Source: Acidobacteriota bacterium
GTDB lineage: Bacteria; Acidobacteriota; Terriglobia; Acidiferrales; UBA7541
Direction of reading: 5' to 3'
NCBI GenBank assembly: GCA_003133505.1
Contig: PKXT01000302.1
Span: 1-13,260, forward strand
Length of the DNA stretch: 13,260 nt
The notes under the pieces are model-generated. The model saw nothing but the letters and a program-made list of their open reading frames with translations, did not search any database and was not told the origin of the DNA. The translations under genes were made by a program, and so were the position numbers. Shown here piece after piece: positions 1-5,488 of this stretch (positions are counted from its first letter, which is position 1; every line of letters begins with the position of its first letter).

Positions 1-786
1 CTGCAATTCGCCGCGCGGCCGCAAAACAAAAGATCCCTCGCGCAGAAACTCGCCGCAAGCCACCGTCTGGGTGATATTGCGAAGAAAACGATGAGCGCCC
101 TCTTGGGAGGAGTATTGATCATTGATTTGACGGTCAATGTGGGTGGCATAGGCGAGGTGAATGAGGCGTGCCACGCCATCCGTGTCGCGCTGATTCCACC
201 GCTCGACAATAAAGGGGCCCGATTTTGCGATTGCGCCGGGCGTTCTGGCGTGTGCTGCATCGCGCGTAGGCACCCCACCTGCGTCACGATTTGTTGTGTT
301 GGGCACACAAGGATTTCTGACGGCGCTCGTGACGCCCCTGGACGGATCTGCAGGCCGTTGCAAGTCAAGACGCATGAATTGGCGCTCGTAGAGCGAGAAA
401 TCATGCTGCGTTAGGAATTGCAGCACATCGGTTTCGAGCGGCATGATGTGGGTTTCCACGCGATTGACCCATGGAACAAACTGGAGCAGCGCCAAAATGC
501 GTGTGAGCAGGGGACAGGCAACTTCTAGCGGCGAAAAACGCGGCGAAACAAAAAAATCGCCAATCAGCCCTTTGCGGTTTTCGAAAATGTAAAAGCTGTA
601 GGCAACCGCTTCATCGCCATCGGTTACAGCGACGCCTTCCAGCGAGCGCGTACTCACAAAACGGCGGATCATATCCAACGCGGGGCGGTAATTCCACAGA
701 AATACTTCGCGCCAGAAACGCGCCTGCTCGTCAAAGAGACGGTCAAGCGCGCGGGGGTGAACCTCGCGAAGGTCAACGATTTTCAT
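1..786 (-). CDS. GNAT-family N-acetyltransferase, two-domain, C-terminus cut by window edge
   Basis: The minus-strand frame is open from an ATG at 786 to the window edge: 262 codons with no stop, and the 3' end lies outside. The protein has two similar halves joined by a linker. Residues about 1-142 contain a GNAT-like strand/helix pattern (VAYSFYIFEN, then GLIGDFFVSPRF around residues 62-84). A second half begins near residue 191 with FIVERWNQRDTDGVARLIHLAY, typical of the first strand and helix of a GNAT fold. GNAT enzymes move an acyl group from acyl-CoA to an amine; the substrate here cannot be read. Residues about 143-190 form a Pro/Thr/Ala/Arg-rich linker whose DNA contains a nested inverted repeat (281-335), so the linker may be inserted repeat sequence. 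A perfect TATAAT lies 17 bases upstream of the ATG. The GNAT assignment rests on fold-like pattern only; the open frame itself is certain. Confidence 0.75.
   Translation of the reverse strand, partial: MKIVDLREVHPRALDRLFDEQARFWREVFLWNYRPALDMIRRFVSTRSLEGVAVTDGDEAVAYSFYIFENRKGLIGDFFVSPRFSPLEVACPLLTRILALLQFVPWVNRVETHIMPLETDVLQFLTQHDFSLYERQFMRLDLQRPADPSRGVTSAVRNPCVPNTTNRDAGGVPTRDAAHARTPGAIAKSGPFIVERWNQRDTDGVARLIHLAYATHIDRQINDQYSSQEGAHRFLRNITQTVACGEFLREGSFVLRPRGELQ
281..335. repeat. Nested inverted repeat inside the GNAT linker
   Basis: Perfect 9-base arms GCGTCACGA (281-289) and TCGTGACGC (327-335) enclose a second perfect hairpin, TTGTGT (294-299) and ACACAA (305-310) with a 5-base loop. The structure lies in the part of the gene that encodes the low-complexity linker between the two GNAT halves. 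A coding sequence rarely carries such a nested structure by selection on protein alone. An in-frame insertion of a dispersed palindromic repeat is a reasonable inference, but no second copy is visible in this window. Confidence 0.5.
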
Positions 787-803
787 CAGTATTACCGAGA
801 GGC

Positions 804-809
804 ATTATA
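804..809 (-). promoter_or_regulatory. Possible -10 box of the GNAT gene
   Basis: Read on the minus strand this is a perfect TATAAT, placed 17 bases before the ATG at 786. This would give a very short leader. No good -35 hexamer is seen 16-18 bases further upstream (the best are CTGCAA or TGCAAT), so the site is suggestive only. Confidence 0.35.
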
Positions 810-896
810 ATCGTTAGGAATCGGCTATTGCAGTAGGTGTTGGATACGGATTAGCGCAGGGCGCGAAACAGGGCACGACTAACCGTCCTCGTTAGC

Positions 897-1472
897 TCAC
901 CCGCGATCCGCGCCGCTGCGGACCAATATTCGCTCGCCGGTACGATCTGAGTTGGCAACGATCAGTTCACTCCCGTACGTTCCGGCCGCCCGGACGAATG
1001 CCACTTGCGACCCATCAGGACTAATGGCCACGCCGCCACCGACATTGCTCGCAACCACCGCCGGGCCTTCGCCCTCCAATGAAATCCAATAGGCATTTTC
1101 GAAATTCGAACCGCTCAACTTCAAAACATAGAAAATAAACCGCCCGCTGGAGTCAAAGACTACTTGAACGCACTGCCCAGACAACGGGCCGAGTAGTTGT
1201 TTTTCAGCGCCGGTCTTCAACTCACCCAAGCGGATCACCGAGCCGCTGGGCATCTTCGTGGCGTATGCCAAGAGATTTCCGTCGGAGGAAATTGCCGCCT
1301 CCTCGGGGATCTGCTCCGTTGGAATTGGCGGCAATTGCTCAGTCTTGGAGTCACTCAGGGCCAATGGCCGAGCAGGGGATTGGGCGGGTTGGTGTCTGGC
1401 GGAGCAAATCGCCGGGAGAGAGAAGACAAGTAACGCTAGTCGAAAAGGGAAGGGAAGAAATTTGTCGCGCAT
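897..1472 (-). CDS. Small exported TolB/PD40-like beta-propeller protein, probably truncated
   Basis: This encodes a 191-residue protein from the ATG at 1472. That start is chosen because it gives a clean Sec signal peptide: a basic N-terminus (MRDKF), a hydrophobic core (LALLVFSLP), and a likely cleavage near residues 22-24 (ICSA). The open frame extends upstream to an ATG at 1544, but the extra 24 residues would bury the signal. After a Pro-rich stretch (about 25-50) come blade-like repeats with the TolB/PD40 signature: EEAAISSDGNLLAYAT, VVFDSSGRFIFYV and VAISPDGSQVAFV. TolB-like propellers have six blades and over 400 residues; only about three blades are present, so this is a remnant or an unusually short member. 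It follows the glycosyltransferase gene on the same strand after a 121-base gap. Function is unknown; a periplasmic binding or scaffold role is a guess. Confidence 0.6.
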   Translation of the reverse strand: MRDKFLPFPFRLALLVFSLPAICSARHQPAQSPARPLALSDSKTEQLPPIPTEQIPEEAAISSDGNLLAYATKMPSGSVIRLGELKTGAEKQLLGPLSGQCVQVVFDSSGRFIFYVLKLSGSNFENAYWISLEGEGPAVVASNVGGGVAISPDGSQVAFVRAAGTYGSELIVANSDRTGERILVRSGADRG

Positions 1473-1488
1473 TTGCCTGGCTGACCAT

Positions 1489-1496
1489 CCTCCTTT
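1489..1496 (-). promoter_or_regulatory. Strong Shine-Dalgarno-like sequence, unusually far from the start
   Basis: Read on the minus strand this is AAAGGAGG, an almost perfect anti-16S match. The nearest in-frame start for the propeller gene is the ATG at 1472, 16 bases away, longer than the usual 5-10. An out-of-frame ATG lies only a base or so from the motif and is too close to use. Either the gene tolerates a long spacing or the motif once served another start. Confidence 0.35.
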
Positions 1497-1593
1497 GGTT
1501 AACAATCTCGCGCTACCATACACTTCACCGCTCACTGAAGGCAATGACCCCCTTCGGGCTTATTACTCCTCGTTACGTCTCACTTGGGCGTAT

Positions 1594-3318
1594 TTATCGG
1601 GAAGTGTGAGGAGGCCGCAAGAGTGCATAGGGGGCGAAAGGCCCGAGAGGAGTGAGGCGGACGAGGACGGCATGGGGAGACCGGTCGGAAAGGACGACCA
1701 GGTCGGGATAGAGCCGCCGCTGGGCATCGAACTCGCTGTAATCCAGGAATAGAAATGGAGGAACCCACCGGTCATCGGTGAGCGGAATTTCCCATTCGCG
1801 CAGCGGGTTTCCCAGGTAAAAATTAAGACCGTATTGCCATTCGCGCTGGAGAGGCATGGCGGAAATGGACGCTTCGGGAATTCCAAACGCCTGGACTTGC
1901 CCGGCAACGGAACGCGCAGTGAGTATCGGATCAAGCTTGGGAAGCAGCCTCACGTTCACAAATTCGAGAATCAGGGCGATGGCCAGCACGGTAACCATTA
2001 TCGCGGGAAGCGGATCTCCGGCCAGCCCCACCAGAAAAATGAGCATGCCGACAATAGCGGACGCGGCAACCAAAATCACGATGTCGGAGTGAGCCATTCT
2101 CTGGACTTCGTGAGGAATTCGGTTGCCCCAGGCGAGAAATGACACGGCCCCTGCAAGCAGAAATCCGCTTATGGTCATAAATATCCGGGTACACCGGCCC
2201 GGCGCCGCAGCAGAGCGCGCCAGCGTGAGTCCAACCAAGACGGCGAGAGGTGGCACAGCCGGCAAAATGTAGCCGGGTAGCTTCGATTGCGACAGGCTAA
2301 AAAACATGAACGGAAACCCTGCCCAGCAGGCCATAAAAAGTTCGGCCGAATTGCGCCACGCGTTTTCCCGGCAAGCGCGCCACGCGTCCATCGCCAGCCA
2401 GCCGAGCAGTGGCGTCCAGGGAAAAAGGCCAATCAGCACGATAGGAATGAAATACCACAGTGGTTGACGATGTTGAAAAACGGGCGTCAGGTAACGCTGG
2501 AAATTATGCTGGAGGATAAAAACTCGAAAGAAATCCGGGTTACGAATCGCGCAAATTACGTACCACGGCAAAGCGACGATGCAATAGACGAAAATCGCGA
2601 TGGGATGGGCGAGGCCGAAAGCGCGTCGCCACTGGCCGGAGAGCGCGGCCCAGCAGCCTATGCTGCCCGCCGCGAGAATCAGAGCCGCAGGGCCCTTCGC
2701 GAGGGTGGCAATGCCGAGAGCAGCGCCAAAAACGATCAGCACGATTAATTCGGATTTTTCGGTGAATCTTGTGGCTTCTATATCCGACGGCGCGATTGCG
2801 TCACCATACGTGACCGCGCCAAGGTGCTTAAGAGGCGGAATGCAGATGGTGGCAGCGCTGGCGAGCGCTACAGTAAGCGCACCGGTAAATAGCATGTCAG
2901 TTGAAGCGGATCGCGAAAAGCCGATGAATGCCGCCGAGCTGGTTAGAACGAGCAATACGAAGTAACCAGCGCGGGCGCCGCAAAGTCGTCGCGCAGTCCA
3001 GGCCATTGTAAGCGTTGCAAAAATCGCGGCCAGAGCGGAGGGCAATCGTGACGCCCATTCTGGCGCTCGCGGTAAGACCCGAAAAAATGCCGCGGCGGCC
3101 CAGTAATATAAGATGGGCTTTTCAAACCACGGCTGACCATACAGCCTGGGCGTGACCCAGTCGCCGGTCGCCGCCATATTCCGCGCCACGAAGGCGTAGC
3201 GAGGCTCGTCCGCGCCAATTAATCCCAGCGCGCCGAGATGGCTGAAGCCACAAATCCAGAGCATGGCCAATGCGAAGGCCCACGTCGCGAAATGGAGCCT
3301 GTGGTCGTCCTGAGGCAT
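1594..3318 (-). CDS. ArnT/PMT-type (GT-C fold) membrane glycosyltransferase
   Basis: This encodes a 574-residue polytopic inner-membrane protein. GT-C enzymes of the ArnT/PMT group move a sugar from a polyprenyl-phosphate donor to a lipid or protein on the outer face of the membrane. The first membrane segment (about 11-33) is followed by the acidic motif DEPR (37-40) and then by WFEKPILYYW (64-73), both hallmarks of ArnT-like proteins. D37 is the expected catalytic acid. Many further hydrophobic segments run to about residue 460. A soluble C-terminal part (about 465-574) matches the periplasmic domain of ArnT. Length is close to the family norm (about 550). The acceptor (lipid A, another glycolipid or a protein) cannot be read from the sequence. 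No clear Shine-Dalgarno precedes the ATG at 3318. The gene is divergent from the lipid A-type acyltransferase, which fits an envelope role. Confidence 0.9.
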   Translation of the reverse strand: MPQDDHRLHFATWAFALAMLWICGFSHLGALGLIGADEPRYAFVARNMAATGDWVTPRLYGQPWFEKPILYYWAAAAFFRVLPRAPEWASRLPSALAAIFATLTMAWTARRLCGARAGYFVLLVLTSSAAFIGFSRSASTDMLFTGALTVALASAATICIPPLKHLGAVTYGDAIAPSDIEATRFTEKSELIVLIVFGAALGIATLAKGPAALILAAGSIGCWAALSGQWRRAFGLAHPIAIFVYCIVALPWYVICAIRNPDFFRVFILQHNFQRYLTPVFQHRQPLWYFIPIVLIGLFPWTPLLGWLAMDAWRACRENAWRNSAELFMACWAGFPFMFFSLSQSKLPGYILPAVPPLAVLVGLTLARSAAAPGRCTRIFMTISGFLLAGAVSFLAWGNRIPHEVQRMAHSDIVILVAASAIVGMLIFLVGLAGDPLPAIMVTVLAIALILEFVNVRLLPKLDPILTARSVAGQVQAFGIPEASISAMPLQREWQYGLNFYLGNPLREWEIPLTDDRWVPPFLFLDYSEFDAQRRLYPDLVVLSDRSPHAVLVRLTPLGPFAPYALLRPPHTSR

Positions 3319-3401
3319 GAAGAGAAAAGTTTAGCAGAGCGGTGTTTTTCGCATCCAGTAATCCCGCTCGAAAGAGAAAATAGTTACGGATGGCCGGCAA
3401 T

Positions 3402-3418
3402 GGCGGCTCTTAGCCGCC
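3402..3418. repeat. Perfect GC-rich hairpin between divergent genes
   Basis: GGCGGCT (3402-3408), a CTT loop, then AGCCGCC (3412-3418). It lies in the 191-base gap between the divergent glycosyltransferase and acyltransferase genes. No T-run follows on either strand, so it does not look like an intrinsic terminator. It sits just upstream of the candidate promoter at 3437-3466 and could be an operator or a chance palindrome. Confidence 0.4.
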
Positions 3419-3436
3419 GCTTCGCGCAGGCATCCA

Positions 3437-3466
3437 TTGGCCCGCAAACTCATCGTGGTGGATAAT
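3437..3466 (+). promoter_or_regulatory. Candidate sigma70-type promoter for the acyltransferase / P-loop pair
   Basis: TTGGCC (3437-3442), an 18-base spacer, then GATAAT (3461-3466): 4 of 6 and 5 of 6 matches to consensus. Transcription would start near 3473 and give a leader of about 37 bases before the GTG at 3510. The same -10 hexamer and spacer length recur in the promoter proposed upstream of shc. Confidence 0.45.
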
Positions 3467-3509
3467 GGCGCGCGATGTATGAACTCCTTACAAATCGAGC
3501 TCAAGCTGG

Positions 3510-4412
3510 GTGATTGACTGGCTGCAATTCGCGCTTGCCTGGTCGCTGCTAAAATTTCTGGGAGCACTGCCTCTGCCCGTCGCGCAGATGGTCGCGTCGA
3601 GAGTGGCTGCGATGATAGCGCCGCTCCAGCCACGGCTGACGCGGACGGCCCTTTTCAATCTGCGCCTGGCCTTTCCCGATTGGACGGAAAAGCATCGCCG
3701 CGCCACCGTCCGCAAGATGGTGAAACATCTCGGCTGGATGGCGGCGGAATTCGCGCACATCCCGCACCTCACCAGGCAGACAATAGAGAGGCTGGTGGTG
3801 ATGGATGGGTTTGAGAATTATGCCGCGGCGGAAAGCAAAGGGAAGGGCGTCGTTTTCTTCACCGGCCATACTGGGGCGTGGGAGATCATGCCCATTGCAT
3901 TTTCGTTGCTGCATCATCCAATTTATTTTCTCGCGCGACGGATCGCCAATTCGCGGGTGGATAGGCTCATCGAATCCTACCGCTGCGCCACCGGAAACCG
4001 GCCCATTGATAAGAATCAATCGGCGCGAATTGTGTTTCGGGCGTTGCGAGGAGGCGCGAGTGTGGGTTTTCTGGCCGATCACAACACCATGCCGGAGGAG
4101 GCGGTGTTCGTGCCGTTTTTCGGAATACAGGCAGCTACCACCACGGGTGCGGCGCGCCTGGCGCTGCGAACGGGCGCGGCGGTGCTGCCGTCCTATATGT
4201 ATTGGGACGAGCGGTTGCGAAAGCACCGGCTGCGTTTTGAGCCAGCGGTCCCGCTGGCTCGCACCGGCGACGAGCAGGCTGATATTCGCGAAAACACGGC
4301 ACGGTTTACCTATGCGCTGGAGCAGTTCGTTCGCGCACATCCCGAGCAATGGCTATGGATGCACAAGCGGTGGAAGAACAGGCCGCCGGGTGAAGCTCCG
4401 CTCTATCCTTAG
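3510..4412 (+). CDS. LpxL/HtrB-family lipid A-type acyltransferase
   Basis: This encodes a 300-residue protein, the usual size of the family. Members add a secondary acyl chain to lipid A or a related lipid at the inner face of the cytoplasmic membrane. The N-terminal hydrophobic stretch (about 5-40) is the expected membrane anchor. The catalytic H-x4-E motif is intact as HTGAWE (H120, E125). ADHNTMPEEAVFVPFFG (189-205) matches the conserved substrate-site block, and HPEQWLWMHKRWKNRP (277-292) is the family's C-terminal signature. The start is the GTG at 3510; an in-frame stop at 3480-3482 rules out a much longer N-terminus and no ATG lies between. A short out-of-frame ORF (ATG at 3479, 12 codons) overlaps the GTG. 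A P-loop NTPase gene follows after 54 bases on the same strand, probably co-transcribed. The exact acyl chain and lipid target are not known. Confidence 0.9.
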   Translation: MIDWLQFALAWSLLKFLGALPLPVAQMVASRVAAMIAPLQPRLTRTALFNLRLAFPDWTEKHRRATVRKMVKHLGWMAAEFAHIPHLTRQTIERLVVMDGFENYAAAESKGKGVVFFTGHTGAWEIMPIAFSLLHHPIYFLARRIANSRVDRLIESYRCATGNRPIDKNQSARIVFRALRGGASVGFLADHNTMPEEAVFVPFFGIQAATTTGAARLALRTGAAVLPSYMYWDERLRKHRLRFEPAVPLARTGDEQADIRENTARFTYALEQFVRAHPEQWLWMHKRWKNRPPGEAPLYP

Positions 4413-4466
4413 AGACGCTGTTTCGTTTCATAATTCCTATCCTGATTTCTGTAATCCTGGTGCTGG

Positions 4467-5201
4467 ATGCCGAATGCCGACATGACTAATGATGCCATGA
4501 AAATTCTCGTGGTCGGCGGGATCAGTCGTAAGGTTGGTAAAACCAGTTTGATCGAAGCCATTCTGAGGGCATTTCCCGAACGCCAATGGACGGCCGTAAA
4601 GGTGTCGTCGCATCTCCATGACATTCCGCCGGGTTGTAGATTGCTCGCTCGGGTACCAGTTATGGGTCATAGCGCCCAGGCGGATAATTCAGACTTTCGG
4701 TTGTGGGAAGAGACTGCGGCGCATTCCGCGACGGATACGGGCCGCTTTCTCGCGGCGGGAGCAAGTCGGTCAATCCTCTTGGAAGCGGATAACTCCGGTC
4801 TACCCGATGCGGTGAAAGATCTCCTGAGCATTCTTAGGAAAGAGCGTGCAGAGTGGATTATCTGCGAGACGACGCGGGCTGCGGAACTGCTTGGTCCGAG
4901 GCTATTCCTGTTGGTTGCTAGGAAAGATGAACGCCTCTGGAAGGAATCAACGCAACGTGTGAGGTTGCTCGCGGACGCGATCGTGATGTTTGCGGCAGCC
5001 GAGCGTAGCGGGCTGGGCCGCGCCATGGGTATGGCTGCCGCGCTGGCATTAACTGCCAACACGCCGAGCCACAGAGGCAACGCGAGCCTGCCTCTGGAAG
5101 GACACGACAACTTAATGTCCGCTCCAGTGTTTCGAATGGAAGTAGGCGAAACTTTGCCGATGGATTTCCGTCTTTTTGTCGAGCAGCAGGTTAGAGCGTG
5201 A
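4467..5201 (+). CDS. P-loop NTPase with BioD/MobB-like variant Walker A, function unknown
   Basis: This encodes a 244-residue protein. The only strong motif is at the N-terminus: a hydrophobic strand (ILVVGG, 13-18) runs into GISRKVGKTS (18-27), a G-x5-GKT loop with one more residue than the classic Walker A, as in BioD and some MobB-like proteins of the SIMIBI class. A strand ending in acid (SILLEADNSG, near residue 110) may be the Walker B equivalent, and a later hydrophobic strand (WIICETTRA) would fit the same fold. This suggests a nucleotide-dependent ligase, carrier or metal/cofactor-handling protein, but the substrate is unknown. The start is uncertain: ATGs at 4467, 4482 and 4497 are all in frame and none has a clear Shine-Dalgarno; the one at 4497 sits directly before the first strand. 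The tandem 7-base repeat ATGCCGA at 4467-4480 includes the first ATG. The pairing with the acyltransferase hints at envelope work. Confidence 0.75.
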   Translation: MPNADMTNDAMKILVVGGISRKVGKTSLIEAILRAFPERQWTAVKVSSHLHDIPPGCRLLARVPVMGHSAQADNSDFRLWEETAAHSATDTGRFLAAGASRSILLEADNSGLPDAVKDLLSILRKERAEWIICETTRAAELLGPRLFLLVARKDERLWKESTQRVRLLADAIVMFAAAERSGLGRAMGMAAALALTANTPSHRGNASLPLEGHDNLMSAPVFRMEVGETLPMDFRLFVEQQVRA

Positions 5202-5234
5202 GCCTGCAAGCATTGAAAGGGAAGACGTTTTCTA

Positions 5235-5264
5235 TTGACCGGGGCGAGGCTGACGGGCGATAAT
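5235..5264 (+). promoter_or_regulatory. Near-consensus sigma70-type promoter of the hopanoid operon
   Basis: TTGACC (5235-5240, 5 of 6), an 18-base spacer, then GATAAT (5259-5264, 5 of 6). It is the best promoter-like sequence in the window and lies only 34 bases after the stop of the P-loop gene. Predicted transcription start is near 5271, leaving a leader of about 218 bases to the GTG at 5489, or 293 to the ATG at 5564. The gene orientation and the lack of a promoter-like gap further down suggest it drives shc through hpnC. Confidence 0.6.
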
Positions 5265-5488
5265 CATCTTTACCAAGTCCCGCGTCCTGAAATTGGGGGG
5301 GATCGTTTTCGTGTGGGATTGTATCTGTACCTCTGAAATAGCCCAACTGGTAGGAATTTGAGTTCCGACTGGTGTGCGGATTATTAAAAAAAAATTCATC
5401 GAACAAAAAGCTGCTTTATTTATGGTCATAGAACCACGCCAGTACGCCGCAACGTTTGCCATTGTCGGCCTAGTAGCTGCGACCCAGC
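5265..5488 (+). other. Long leader region upstream of shc
   Basis: No conserved gene is seen in this stretch. It holds a direct repeat ACTGGT (5346-5351 and 5368-5373) with a 22-base period, flanking a small GGAA/TTCC inverted repeat. An A9 run (5386-5394) lies in an AT-rich patch. A second weaker promoter candidate is TTGAGT (5358-5363), 18 bases, TATTAA (5382-5387). A 41-codon ORF starts at the ATG at 5422 and ends at 5547, inside the annotated start of shc and 16 bases before the alternative shc ATG at 5564. I do not recognise a known riboswitch class here. Confidence 0.4.

Noticed and set aside
91..414. A plus-strand 107-codon frame opposite the GNAT gene
   Set aside because: The minus-strand frame is open for all 262 codons, with GNAT-like content and a TATAAT upstream. 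The plus frame has no recognisable features.
1536..1558. An imperfect hairpin (CTGAAGG / CCTTCGG) between the glycosyltransferase and propeller genes
   Set aside because: It has only seven pairs including a G-U wobble and no T-run; it may be a fragment of a dispersed repeat, but there is nothing here to support that.
3402..3418. The GC hairpin as an intrinsic terminator
   Set aside because: No T-run follows on either strand, and it lies upstream of both divergent genes, where a terminator is not expected.
3479..3517. A 12-codon leader peptide (ATG 3479) overlapping the acyltransferase GTG
   Set aside because: It is too short to separate from chance, with no regulatory codon runs and no attenuator structure.
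3549..4349. A 266-codon minus-strand open frame opposite the acyltransferase
   Set aside because: There is no domain or membrane pattern, and the plus-strand frame carries intact H-x4-E and C-terminal family motifs.
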